Assembly: GCF_003205875.1 (NCBI RefSeq)
Contig: NZ_PUBZ01000103.1
Location: 1 to 64,000 of the forward strand
DNA: 64,000 nt
Reading direction: 5' to 3'
Source: Herpetosiphon llansteffanensis
GTDB taxonomy: Bacteria > Chloroflexota > Chloroflexia > Chloroflexales > Herpetosiphonaceae
The notes under the pieces were generated by a model. It was given only the letters and a program-made list of their open reading frames with translations, was not told the DNA's origin and searched no databases. Positions 24,597 through 32,971 of the stretch are shown in pieces. The position numbers and the translations under genes are program-made. Position 1 is the first letter of the stretch. The number at the start of each line of letters is the position of its first letter.

Positions 24597-25112
24597 ATGC
24601 TCGATCCTGAGGTTTTCTCGACGCAACGCTTGGTTGCCAGTGCTATCAGCCTTGAACACATCGATTTAATCGCCGCCATGCACCAGAATCCAACCATGAT
24701 GGCAACCCTTGGCGGCCTGCAAGATCGCCAACGCACGCAGCAAGGTCTTGAAATGCAGACCAACGATTGGCAGCAAGCAGGCTATGGCTTATGTGTGTTT
24801 CACGATCGGGCTAGCGGGGCGTTTGTTGGGCGCGGCGGTTTGCGCTTGGTTCAGCTTGATCATCAGCCAGAGACCGAAATTGCCTATGCCTTGCTGCCCG
24901 AATGGTGGGGCCAAGGCCTCGCAACCGAGATTGCTCGTCAAGCACGGGTAGTGGCTTTTGAGCAGTTGCAACTCGATTCGCTAGTCTTGTTCACGATGAC
25001 GACCAATTTTGCCTCGCAACGAGTAGCCGAAAAATTAGGCATGGTCTATGAACGTAATTTTGAGCGCGCCAACCTGCCGCATGTGCTGTTTCGCCAAACC
25101 AGGCAGGCTTAA
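24597..25112 (+). CDS. GNAT-family N-acetyltransferase (RimJ/RimL type)
   Basis: 171 residues with the GNAT fold in the RimL-like arrangement: STQRLVASAISLEHIDLI at the N-terminus, GAFVGRGGLRLVQLD, motif A in ETEIAYALLPEWWGQGLATE (the acetyl-CoA loop) and FASQRVAEKLGMVYERNF at the C-terminus. Probably acetylates an amino group of a protein N-terminus or small molecule. ATG at 24597 with TGAGG close upstream. Divergent from the CBS gene. Target cannot be told. Confidence 0.85.
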   Translation: MLDPEVFSTQRLVASAISLEHIDLIAAMHQNPTMMATLGGLQDRQRTQQGLEMQTNDWQQAGYGLCVFHDRASGAFVGRGGLRLVQLDHQPETEIAYALLPEWWGQGLATEIARQARVVAFEQLQLDSLVLFTMTTNFASQRVAEKLGMVYERNFERANLPHVLFRQTRQA

Positions 25113-25116
25113 ATTC

Positions 25117-25248
25117 CCCTCACCCCCCAACCCCCTCTCCCACTAGACGCGGGCGAGGGGGAGCCGAACATTATTCACCAAACATTGTGCAAGAACTATG
25201 GAGTTAAAGCCCCTCGCCCGCGCCACGGGAGAGGGGTTGGGGTGAGGG
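25117..25248. repeat. Palindromic interspersed element (copy 1)
   Basis: About 132 bp starting CCCTCACCCCCCAACCCC and ending GGGGTTGGGGTGAGGG, the two ends being inverted copies; a second inner pair, CGCGGGCGAGGGG and CCCCTCGCCCGCG, is nested inside. A closely related element lies at 45071-45203. This looks like a REP/MITE-style non-coding element. Confidence 0.8.
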
Positions 25249-25258
25249 AATCCAAAAA

Positions 25259-25624
25259 CTAGTCCTCGTCGCGGGAAACCCACCATGCCAACCAAATTAG
25301 CAATGGTTGAAACGGCAAGCGCAGCCACAACAAGAATGGGCGTTGTTTGCCAAACAGCGGTGCGTTTTGCCTGAGCATCTGAATGTTGGCAGGAAAAACC
25401 GCCAGATACAAAGCCATCAAACCCAAGCCAGCTTTGCGGCGCACGCCGGGCAGCAATAAGCCGAGGCCACCTAAAATCTCAAACACGCCGCTCAGGTAAA
25501 CCAAGCTCCGTGGACGTGGCAACGAAGGTGGTACAATTTCGACGAATGGCTTGGGATTGGTAAAGTGTAATACTCCAACACCCAGCATAAAACTTGCAAG
25601 CAACCCACGAACGAGACGTTTCAT
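25259..25624 (-). CDS. DoxX-like membrane protein
   Basis: 121 residues with four predicted membrane segments, beginning LVRGLLASFMLGVGVLHFTNP, then VYLSGVFEILGGLGLLLPGV, LGLMALYLAVFPANIQML and PFQPLLIWLAWWV. The conserved GVLHFTNP and FEILGGLGLLLP pattern fits the DoxX/DUF4149-like group of small membrane proteins. It starts 4 nt after the deoC stop, so the two form an operon. The link between them is not obvious. Confidence 0.8.
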   Translation of the reverse strand: MKRLVRGLLASFMLGVGVLHFTNPKPFVEIVPPSLPRPRSLVYLSGVFEILGGLGLLLPGVRRKAGLGLMALYLAVFPANIQMLRQNAPLFGKQRPFLLWLRLPFQPLLIWLAWWVSRDED

Positions 25625-25628
25625 TGCA

Positions 25629-26615
25629 CTACCCCATTGGATGGCGAATTGCTGACGAATATTGGCCAGTTACATAATGCTCTAACTGGCGTTCAATATC
25701 GCCCAGCAACGCGCTTGCACCATAGCGAAACAAATGTGGATGCAGCCAATGATCGCCGAGTTCTTCCTTGATCAAGGCCAGCCAATCCAGTGATTGCTTA
25801 GCAGTTCGGATGCCACCAGCGGGCTTGAAGCCAACTTTATAGCCAGTTTGCTCATAGTAATCGCGGATCGCGCGCACCATCACCAATGAAACTGGCAGGG
25901 TTGCATTAACAGGCTCTTTGCCAGTCGAGGTTTTGATAAAATCAGCACCAGCTAACATACAAACGAGGCTGGCTTGGGCAATATTGCGCAAGGTGCCTAG
26001 CTCGCCAGTTGCCAAAATCGTTTTCATATGGGCTTCGCCACAGGCTTCGCGAAAGCGGCGCACTTCGTCGTATAAGGCTTCCCAATCGCCGTTGAGCACC
26101 AGATGGCGCGAAATCACAATATCGATTTCACGTGCTCCAGCAGCTACTGAAGCTTCAATCTCGCGCAAGCGTAGCTCCATTGGGGCCAAGCCAGCGGGGA
26201 AGGCGGTTGAAACCGCGGCAACCGGAATAGCCGTACCTCTAAGTGCTTGCACCGCAGTTTCAACAAAAGTATGGTAGACACAAACCGCGCCTACCGTCAG
26301 GTTGAGGCTGCGAATCCCAAGCGCATCGACCAAATCGCCACGAATTGGTTGGCGGGCTTTTAAACATAAACGCTGGACAGTGCCAACGGTATCATCACCA
26401 GAGAGGGTGGTTAAATCCATGCAGCTAATGGCTTTCAAAAGCCAGGCTGCCTGCCAATCCTTTTTAACCGTGCGCCGATTTGGCAAGCTGCTCACGCGGC
26501 GCTCGACTGCAGAGCGATTGACGCGCAGGCTATTGACCCAGCCAAGGTCGAGCGGGCTGATGGGGTTACGTTGTTCGTGCGTCATTGCCGTGACACGCTC
26601 CACTTCGGTTTGCAT
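25629..26615 (-). CDS. deoC: Deoxyribose-phosphate aldolase
   Basis: 328 residues. DeoC cleaves 2-deoxyribose 5-phosphate to glyceraldehyde 3-phosphate and acetaldehyde in deoxynucleoside catabolism. The TIM barrel carries EIDIVISRHLVLNGDW (Asp general acid), GADFIKTSTGK with the Schiff-base Lys, and VGFKPAGGIRT with the second Lys. It has a 70-residue N-terminal extension relative to the short E. coli form, as in the eukaryotic-type DeoC. ATG at 26615 with AAGGAT; M11 is also possible. It is divergent from a paralogue at 26749. Confidence 0.92.
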   Translation of the reverse strand: MQTEVERVTAMTHEQRNPISPLDLGWVNSLRVNRSAVERRVSSLPNRRTVKKDWQAAWLLKAISCMDLTTLSGDDTVGTVQRLCLKARQPIRGDLVDALGIRSLNLTVGAVCVYHTFVETAVQALRGTAIPVAAVSTAFPAGLAPMELRLREIEASVAAGAREIDIVISRHLVLNGDWEALYDEVRRFREACGEAHMKTILATGELGTLRNIAQASLVCMLAGADFIKTSTGKEPVNATLPVSLVMVRAIRDYYEQTGYKVGFKPAGGIRTAKQSLDWLALIKEELGDHWLHPHLFRYGASALLGDIERQLEHYVTGQYSSAIRHPMG

Positions 26616-26748
26616 AGTTCATCCTTGGGGTCGAGCCACAACCGCCCAACCCATATTGGTAGTATCAGAATTTCGGTATCCACAATGCGGATTGTTGCGC
26701 TGATAATACCACAAGCGCTTGTGCTTAGTGCAAGCAAGGAGTATCGAG

Positions 26749-27465
26749 ATGACTACAATTCGCCATTCAGTCGAAGCCACAGTGAGCCGCATGGTGCTGC
26801 GAACGCTGCGTGAACGCGCCCAAGTTGCTGGCTTGCCACACGCCCGCAGCGATGCACCCCGCGCCTTAGCTGCGTTGCTTGATCAATTGATCAGCGATGT
26901 GCTGCCAACAGCTGAAATCCAACGCCAAGCGCAACAGGCCATTGCTGCCGGAATTGGCTGCTTGGTCGTGCCACTTGAGCAAGCGGAAGCTTGGGTTGAT
27001 GCGACTGCTGGCAGTGGGCTGCGCATCGGCATTGCAAGCGTTAGCCGCGAACAAACCGAACATGCTCTGCGGCTCGGCGTAACCGAAATCGAATTGCCTG
27101 TGCCGCAGGCGATTATGAGCGAGGCTGAAGAATTTGAGGCTTGGCTCAGGGCCAATGTGCCATGTTCCTATGATCCGAAGCCGTTGATCAAACTCAATTT
27201 AACTGCCTGCCCACAGGCCCAAATTGTGTTACGAGCCTGTGCCCAAGCAGCGACCCACGATCTTGATGTGGTGACGGTAGCGGCTGAGCTGGTAGCTGAT
27301 GTGCGACGCACAATCAATGCGGCGATAGGAATTAAGGTTAATGCTGTTACTGAGCTGGCCCAAGCCCGCGAACTCTTGAGCGCTGGCTGCACCCGCTTGG
27401 AGACAGCTGTGGGCTGGGATTTGTTGGCACAGAGCCAAATAAACCAAAAAGAGCCGTCGTTATGA
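26749..27465 (+). CDS. DeoC-like TIM-barrel protein lacking the Schiff-base lysine
   Basis: 238 residues from the ATG at 26749 (AAGGAG upstream). The pattern follows DeoC: GVTEIELPVPQAI where DeoC has E-I-D, HDLDVVTVAAELV where it has ADFIKTSTG, and IGIKVNAVTELAQARELLSAGCTRLET where it has GFKPAGGIRT. The second Lys remains, but the Schiff-base Lys is replaced by Val-Thr and the acidic Asp by Glu-Leu. It is divergently transcribed from deoC. I infer a non-catalytic or altered paralogue, perhaps regulatory. The assignment is by motif position only. Confidence 0.6.
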   Translation: MTTIRHSVEATVSRMVLRTLRERAQVAGLPHARSDAPRALAALLDQLISDVLPTAEIQRQAQQAIAAGIGCLVVPLEQAEAWVDATAGSGLRIGIASVSREQTEHALRLGVTEIELPVPQAIMSEAEEFEAWLRANVPCSYDPKPLIKLNLTACPQAQIVLRACAQAATHDLDVVTVAAELVADVRRTINAAIGIKVNAVTELAQARELLSAGCTRLETAVGWDLLAQSQINQKEPSL

Positions 27466-27475
27466 CAGCTCTTTT
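27447..27475. terminator. Bidirectional terminator
   Basis: AAAAGAGC (27447-27454) pairs with GCTCTTTT (27468-27475), extended by an inner GTC/GAC. It overlaps the stop of the DeoC-like gene and lies just after the end of the convergent gene at 27494, so it can serve both. Confidence 0.8.
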
Positions 27476-27493
27476 GCCCAAAAAGGCACTAAC

Positions 27494-29275
27494 TTACTGA
27501 ATTGCTGGTAAAAAGATTGTACGCCGAACAAAAATGTGGCCATCTGCTTGATTATCGCCCGCTGTATCAGTCGAGTCCATGCCGTTTATGGCAAGCGTAA
27601 ATGCCTTTTGATCACCAATTGGAGAATTTGGTAAGCCCACATAAACCATAAAGGTCTGCTCACTACAATTCGTTGGAATCTCGTTAAATTGCCAAGTCAC
27701 GGTATTAGCTTCGATTGTTGGGGTAATGCCACTGGTATCGCTGAGATACTCAATACCATTGGTCAAAGTGAGTGTCACATCAATGTTTTGATGCATAATT
27801 GTGCCATCATTGCCAAGGGTCACGGGAATTGCTGCAACTTGATCGTTGGTCGTAGCAACAACCGGATTACTATGAAGCCATGTATTGCCACTTTCACGAT
27901 ATAATCTAGGTTCCAGGCCTACATCAGGGGTATAGGCAGCAAAGATTACACCGCGAGGATTTGCCAGATAGATATAAGGATTCACTAAAGTATTCCACTC
28001 AGGGGGTCCAATCAGACTAGCCTGAGTCCCTGTGCAATCAAGTTTCCATGGATGCAATTGAGGATTGCTATTTGTAGGAACAGGCGTATAAGCGGAAAAA
28101 TAGAGACGCTCACCCACTTTGGTTAGTTCTTGGGGGAAACTACCTTGTCCACCAGGATTAATATCTTGGACTAAGGTTGTTCCGGCACTTGTGCCATCAC
28201 TCCGCCAAAGCTCACGCCCATAACTACTATGATCAGCTATAAAATAAATATAATCATCAAGCGTATTCAAGATAACAGCTGCATCAGGGCCACTGGGATT
28301 AACATCAAGTGGATAGGTTCCTTCAAGTGTGCCATCAGTTCGCCATATACGATCACTGAATGATATAAATCCTTGACCGTTAAGGCTCACAATCTGTGGT
28401 TTTACTCCACCACCCTCATTAGGGTCTATTAAAGGTTGTAAACCATTTGGAGTACCATCGCTAACCAAAAGGCCATCAGGTGATGAAATTAACAGCAGTT
28501 TTCCATTAACTACAATTGGGCCTTTAATCTCGGAAAATCGACGGTTATCCATCACATGAACGAGGGAGGTTCCCGTAGCAGTGCCATCAGTTTTCCATAA
28601 ATCAATTTGATAGGTTATATTCGAATCATCAATTGAAGTTGCGACAAAATAGAGGCTCCCTTGAAAATCGATGAGTGGTTGAACTTGCACTTTAACTAGT
28701 GTTGATGGATAAATTTCCAAAGATGTGATCAGAATTGGCTGCAATGCTTGATCAAGTTTCCAAAGTTCTAATTTACCTTCGTTAGAAAAAAAGAAATAAA
28801 GAGTGTTGTTAATAACTGGAAGCAAACTTATGTGTGAGGCTTTTTCAAGAATGCCTTGATTAAAGCTCACTACTTTTACCAGCGTATTAGCAGAACCATC
28901 GCTGCGCCAAATCGAAAACCCATCTTGAGGTGTTGAAGTGGCGAAATAAACATTATCTCCAAAAGCAATCATGCGAGTTGGTAAAAATGATTCTTGTCCA
29001 TCAGTAGTTAATTTAAAAGTTCCTGCTTCAGTTCCATCACTGCGCCATAAACTGTCTTTAAGTCCTCCATCATTTGCAATAAAATAACTTATCCCATTGA
29101 GCATAGTATGTCGATTAGAACCTATTGTACTGATTATACCGACCGAACTATTACTACCTGGGGCAATATCTTTGAGGAGTTCAATCGAGCTTTCCGCCGA
29201 AACGCTTACGAGCCAATTGCTACCAACAAAGACGATAGCGCAAAGGGCCACAAATCTCATCCAACTACGACGCAT
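27494..29275 (-). CDS. Secreted ELWxxDGT-repeat protein
   Basis: 593 residues. Sec signal peptide (1-27, ending SVSA). The body is a series of about nine ELWxxDGT-type repeats (LWRSDGTEAGTFKL, IDLWKTDGTATGTSLV, IWRTDGTLEGTYPL, ELWRSDGTSAGTTLV), predicted to form a propeller. The C-terminal 130 residues are a beta-sandwich domain of DUF11 style (VTLTLTNGIEYL, NTVTWQFNEIP) ending FLPAI. These proteins are extracellular and common in bacteria with complex life styles. ATG at 29275 with GAGGGA. No enzyme motif. AT-richer than its neighbours in places, which may mean a different history. Confidence 0.85.
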   Translation of the reverse strand: MRRSWMRFVALCAIVFVGSNWLVSVSAESSIELLKDIAPGSNSSVGIISTIGSNRHTMLNGISYFIANDGGLKDSLWRSDGTEAGTFKLTTDGQESFLPTRMIAFGDNVYFATSTPQDGFSIWRSDGSANTLVKVVSFNQGILEKASHISLLPVINNTLYFFFSNEGKLELWKLDQALQPILITSLEIYPSTLVKVQVQPLIDFQGSLYFVATSIDDSNITYQIDLWKTDGTATGTSLVHVMDNRRFSEIKGPIVVNGKLLLISSPDGLLVSDGTPNGLQPLIDPNEGGGVKPQIVSLNGQGFISFSDRIWRTDGTLEGTYPLDVNPSGPDAAVILNTLDDYIYFIADHSSYGRELWRSDGTSAGTTLVQDINPGGQGSFPQELTKVGERLYFSAYTPVPTNSNPQLHPWKLDCTGTQASLIGPPEWNTLVNPYIYLANPRGVIFAAYTPDVGLEPRLYRESGNTWLHSNPVVATTNDQVAAIPVTLGNDGTIMHQNIDVTLTLTNGIEYLSDTSGITPTIEANTVTWQFNEIPTNCSEQTFMVYVGLPNSPIGDQKAFTLAINGMDSTDTAGDNQADGHIFVRRTIFLPAIQ

Positions 29276-29397
29276 AGCATTTCCCTCATACTAAAACCGT
29301 ATACCACCAAATCTTTCATAGCCTCAGTATATAAGCATAGGAGTTTAATCGAATAGCCGTACTTTGGTTGGATATTTGGCTACAGGTCAACAGCAGT

Positions 29398-29426
29398 TTG
29401 ACATAGACGTAGGCAAGTGCTATACT
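29398..29426 (+). promoter_or_regulatory. Promoter of the rpsL-rpsG unit
   Basis: TTGACA (29398-29403), 17-nt spacer, TATACT (29421-29426): near-consensus. Start site near 29433, leaving a leader of about 205 nt. A weaker second -10 (TATAGT at 29582-29587) may exist. Confidence 0.85.
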
Positions 29427-29434
29427 GGGCGGTC

Positions 29435-29462
29435 GATGCCCCGTGGTGGGCATGCTTTTTTT
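29435..29462 (+). terminator. Promoter-proximal attenuator of the str cluster
   Basis: ATGCCC (29436-29441) and GGGCAT (29448-29453) form a stem followed by GCTTTTTTT. It lies within 30 nt of the start site, so RNA polymerase meets a terminator almost at once. Confidence 0.6.
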
Positions 29463-29482
29463 GCTGCAATTTTTCGCTGGTA

Positions 29483-29596
29483 GCAATCACCCAACTGGCT
29501 GATTGCAAACCAATTGATTATGACTGTTCGCGGCATTGGGGCGGCAATGCCATAGCTCGTTAGGCTAGAACACGCTCACGGTATAGTAGACGTGAG
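29483..29596 (+). promoter_or_regulatory. Structured rpsL leader: three further hairpins
   Basis: GCAATCA/TGATTGC (29483-29506), GGCATTG/CAATGCC (29532-29551) and CTCACG/CGTGAG (29575-29596), all perfect stems. Together with 29435-29462 they make a folded leader, a likely site for autogenous control by a ribosomal protein. Confidence 0.5.
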
Positions 29597-29639
29597 AACC
29601 GTCCGAACTGGGTATTTCCAAGATTTTTGGAGGAATTGA

Positions 29640-30080
29640 ATGCCAACGATCAACCAGTTGATCCGCAAGCCCCGTAAACCTGTGGTCAAAAAGACCAAGG
29701 CACCTGCGCTGCGTTTCATCTACAACTCGCTGAAGGGCAAGCTTACCCGCGGCAGCGGCGCACCCCAAAAGCGTGGTGTTTGTACGCAAGTTAAGACCAT
29801 GACCCCTAAGAAGCCAAACTCGGCGTTGCGCAAAGTGGCACGGGTTCGCTTGTCGAATCAAATGGAAGTGACCGCCTACATCCCAGGCGAAGGTCACAAC
29901 TTGCAAGAACACTCAGTGGTCTTGATTCGCGGTGGTCGGGTAAAAGACTTGCCAGGCGTACGCTACCACATTGTGCGCGGTACCTTGGACTCACAAGGTG
30001 TTAACAACCGCAAGCAAGGTCGCTCGAAGTACGGCACCAAGAAGAACGCCCAAGTTGCAACGGGCAAGAAGAAAAAATAA
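29640..30080 (+). CDS. rpsL: 30S ribosomal protein S12
   Basis: 146 residues, against about 124-137 usual. S12 lies at the 30S decoding centre. Conserved blocks are complete: [37 protein letters not shown] with the Lys linked to streptomycin resistance, [28 protein letters not shown], and RSKYGTKK. Between PALR and APQKRG there is an insertion of about 14 residues ([15 protein letters not shown]) absent from common bacterial S12. ATG at 29640 with GGAGG. First gene of the str cluster, under the promoter at 29398-29426. Confidence 0.97.
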   Translation: MPTINQLIRKPRKPVVKKTKAPALRFIYNSLKGKLTRGSGAPQKRGVCTQVKTMTPKKPNSALRKVARVRLSNQMEVTAYIPGEGHNLQEHSVVLIRGGRVKDLPGVRYHIVRGTLDSQGVNNRKQGRSKYGTKKNAQVATGKKKK

Positions 30081-30096
30081 GGTAGGGTAAAATACA

Positions 30097-30570
30097 ATGC
30101 CACGACGACGAAAAATTGCCAAGCGTATTGTGCCTGGTGATCCAATTCACAACAGCGTCCACGTGCAAATGTTGATCAACAAGGTCATGATGCACGGTAA
30201 AAAAAGTGTCGCTGAAAACATCGTTTATCGCGCTTTAGAGGTTGCTTCACAACGCTTGACCCGCGAAGCGGTTGATGTGTTCGAACAAGTGTTGCGCAAC
30301 TCAAGCCCTACCATCGAAGTTCGCCCAAAGCGCGTCGGTGGTTCAACCTATCAAGTGCCAGTCGAAGTTAAAAGCGACCGCCGGATTGCCTTGGCAATTC
30401 GTTGGTTGTTGACTGCCGCCCGTGCTCGCAGCGGCAAACCAATGCACGAACGCTTGGCGCTCGAATTGGTCGATGCCTTCAACAACACTGGTGCAACCGT
30501 CAAGCGTCGTGAAGAAGTTCACCGTATGGCTGAAGCCAACCGCGCCTTCTCACACTACGCTCGCTTCTAA
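30097..30570 (+). CDS. rpsG: 30S ribosomal protein S7
   Basis: 157 residues, the normal length. S7 starts assembly of the 30S head and contacts the E-site tRNA. Conserved stretches: MPRRRKIAKR at the start, LINKVMMHGKKSVAENIVY, the beta-hairpin region around EVRPKRVGGSTYQVPVEV, and RREEVHRMAEANRAFSHYARF at the end. It follows rpsL after 16 nt with GGTAGGG upstream of its ATG, in the same transcript. A terminator at 30625-30655 separates it from fusA. Confidence 0.97.
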   Translation: MPRRRKIAKRIVPGDPIHNSVHVQMLINKVMMHGKKSVAENIVYRALEVASQRLTREAVDVFEQVLRNSSPTIEVRPKRVGGSTYQVPVEVKSDRRIALAIRWLLTAARARSGKPMHERLALELVDAFNNTGATVKRREEVHRMAEANRAFSHYARF

Positions 30571-30624
30571 AGTTTATGGCCACCCCTCACGACCAGCGTC
30601 GTGAACAATTGGGTCGGTGACCAG

Positions 30625-30655
30625 AGCGGCTAGACGCGATGTTTAGCCGCTTTTT
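30625..30655 (+). terminator. Terminator between rpsG and fusA
   Basis: AGCGGCTA (30625-30632) pairs with TAGCCGCT (30644-30651) and is followed by TTTTT. A second hairpin, TCACGAC/GTCGTGA, sits at 30587-30604. The str cluster is therefore split into at least two transcripts; fusA must have its own promoter, perhaps with -10 TACAAT near 30672. Confidence 0.8.
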
Positions 30656-30737
30656 GCCTGCATACTTATGGTACAATACAACGTCACCGCCGTGCAGGCT
30701 GTCACCAACTAATACTAACCATGTAACGGAGTAAGGA

Positions 30738-32843
30738 ATGCCTCGCTCGACACCACTCGACAGAGTACGCAATATTGGGATTATTGCCCACATTGACGCA
30801 GGGAAAACTACTACCACCGAACGGATTTTGTTCTATACCGGTCGTAACTATAAGATCGGTGAAGTCCATGAAGGCGCTGCCACCATGGACTGGATGGAAC
30901 AAGAACGCGAACGTGGTATCACCATTACCGCTGCGGCTACCACCGCTCACTGGGAATATGCTGAGCAACGCTATCAAATCAATATTATTGATACCCCTGG
31001 CCACGTGGACTTTACCGCTGAAGTAGAGCGCTCATTGCGCGTGCTCGACGGTGGCGTAGTGGTGTTCGACGCAGTGGCCGGTGTGGAGCCACAATCAGAA
31101 ACGGTGTGGCGACAAGCTGATAAATATAATGTGCCTCGGATTTGTTTTGTCAACAAAATGGACCGCATGGGCGCGAACTTCGACCGTACCGTCAGCATGA
31201 TTGTCGATCGCCTTGGCGCTAAGCCTGTGCCGATCCAATTGCCAATCGGGGCCGAAGATCGCTTCCAAGGCATCATCGACTTGATGGAAAACAAGGCTAT
31301 CTTCTACATGGACGATGTTGGTAAAGTCCAAGAAGAACGCGAAATTCCTGCTGAATTGGCTGAAAAAGCCAAAGAAGCCCGCGACTATATGCTCGAAGCA
31401 ATCGCCGAAACCGATGATGAGTTGATGATGCTCTACCTCGAAGGCGAAGAATTGCAAGTGCCAGAATTGCGCCGCGCCCTGCGCGCTGCCACCATCGGCA
31501 ACAAATTGGTGCCGGTCTTGTGTGGTTCAGCCTTGAAGAACAAAGGCGTACAACGCATGCTCGACGCTGTTGTGTTGCTCTTGCCTTCACCATTGGAAAT
31601 TCCAGTGACCAAGGCTGTGCGCCCAGGCGTTGATTCAGAAGCTGAAGACGCAGAGTTCATCGAGCGCCCAGCCGACGAAAATGCCCCATTCACTGGCTTG
31701 GTCTTCAAAATTATGGCTGACCCATTCGTGGGTAAGTTGGCCTACTTCCGCGTTTACTCAGGTAAGCTCGAAACTGGCTCATACGTTTTGAACACCACCA
31801 AGAACAAGCGCGAACGCGTTGGCCGCTTGCTGCAAATGCACGCTAACCACCGCGAAGAAATCAAGGAAGTGTACGCAGGCGATATTGCTGCTGTGGTGGG
31901 TCCAAAAGATACCTTCACCGGCGATACCATCTGTTCACCAGATGATCCAGTGGTTTTGGAAAGCATCAAGTTCCCAGAACCAGTTATCTCGGTGGCGATT
32001 GAGCCAAAAACCAAGGCCGACCAAGACAAGATGTCGATTGCACTCTCACGCTTGGCCGAAGAAGATCCAACCTTCCGCTTGAACACCGATGTCGAAACTG
32101 GCCAAACGATCATCCGCGGGATGGGCGAATTGCACTTGGAAGTTATCGTCGACCGCATGATGCGCGAATTCAAGGTTGAAGCCAACGTTGGTAAGCCTCA
32201 AGTGGCCTACCGCGAAAGCATCACCAAGAGCGTCGATATCGATAGCAAGTTCGTGCGCCAATCGGGCGGTAAAGGTCAATACGGCCACGTCAAAGTCAAG
32301 TTCGAGCCATCAGGCGAAGGCGAAGGCTATATCTTCGTCAATGGTATCGTTGGTGGGGTTGTACCTCGCGAATACGTACCAGCAGTCGAAGCCGGTATCC
32401 GCGAAGCCATGGAAACTGGCGTTATCGCTGGCTACCCAGTGGTCGACGTGAAAGCAACCTTGTTCGACGGCTCATACCACGACGTTGACTCGTCGGAAAT
32501 GGCCTTCAAGATTGCCGCTTCAATGGCCTTGAAGGACGGCGTTCGCCGCGGTGGACCTCAAATCTTGGAACCAATCATGAAGATCGAAGTGATTGTGCCC
32601 GAAGATTACATGGGTAGTGTCATCGGTGACGTAAACAGCCGCCGTGGTCGCATCGAAGGGATGGAAGCTCGCGGTAACGCTCAAGTCGTGCGTGGCTTCG
32701 TGCCATTGGCCAACATGTTTGGTTATGTCAACGATTTGCGCTCACAAACCCAAGGCCGCGCTACCTACTCGATGGAGTTCCATCACTACGAGCCAATTCC
32801 ACGCAACTTGCAAGAAGAATTGGTCGAAAAATCACGCGGCTAA
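30738..32843 (+). CDS. fusA: Elongation factor G
   Basis: 701 residues. EF-G is the translocase GTPase. Seen: P-loop [15 protein letters not shown] near residue 18, switch [18 protein letters not shown] base motif, and [10 protein letters not shown]; domain IV tip around [13 protein letters not shown] and the C-terminal domain V ending [16 protein letters not shown]. Length and order are standard. ATG at 30738 (GGAGTAAGG upstream). Codon choice is biased toward a restricted set, as expected of a highly expressed gene. No tuf gene follows, unlike the classic str operon. Confidence 0.98.
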   Translation: MPRSTPLDRVRNIGIIAHIDAGKTTTTERILFYTGRNYKIGEVHEGAATMDWMEQERERGITITAAATTAHWEYAEQRYQINIIDTPGHVDFTAEVERSLRVLDGGVVVFDAVAGVEPQSETVWRQADKYNVPRICFVNKMDRMGANFDRTVSMIVDRLGAKPVPIQLPIGAEDRFQGIIDLMENKAIFYMDDVGKVQEEREIPAELAEKAKEARDYMLEAIAETDDELMMLYLEGEELQVPELRRALRAATIGNKLVPVLCGSALKNKGVQRMLDAVVLLLPSPLEIPVTKAVRPGVDSEAEDAEFIERPADENAPFTGLVFKIMADPFVGKLAYFRVYSGKLETGSYVLNTTKNKRERVGRLLQMHANHREEIKEVYAGDIAAVVGPKDTFTGDTICSPDDPVVLESIKFPEPVISVAIEPKTKADQDKMSIALSRLAEEDPTFRLNTDVETGQTIIRGMGELHLEVIVDRMMREFKVEANVGKPQVAYRESITKSVDIDSKFVRQSGGKGQYGHVKVKFEPSGEGEGYIFVNGIVGGVVPREYVPAVEAGIREAMETGVIAGYPVVDVKATLFDGSYHDVDSSEMAFKIAASMALKDGVRRGGPQILEPIMKIEVIVPEDYMGSVIGDVNSRRGRIEGMEARGNAQVVRGFVPLANMFGYVNDLRSQTQGRATYSMEFHHYEPIPRNLQEELVEKSRG

Positions 32844-32864
32844 AGCTGCTACATTGCGCAACAG

Positions 32865-32904
32865 ATGGGTCGATTGGGTATACCAATCGGCCCATTTTCT
32901 TTTA
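32865..32904 (+). terminator. Terminator of fusA
   Basis: ATGGG and CGATTGG (32865-32877) pair with CCAATCG and CCCAT (32883-32895), one mismatch, followed by TTTCTTTT. Confidence 0.9.
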
Positions 32905-32971
32905 ACTTTTTTGTGCGTATAATAAAGCACACAGATGCAATCCTGCTTCCAGCAATCCGGAGCCAATACCC

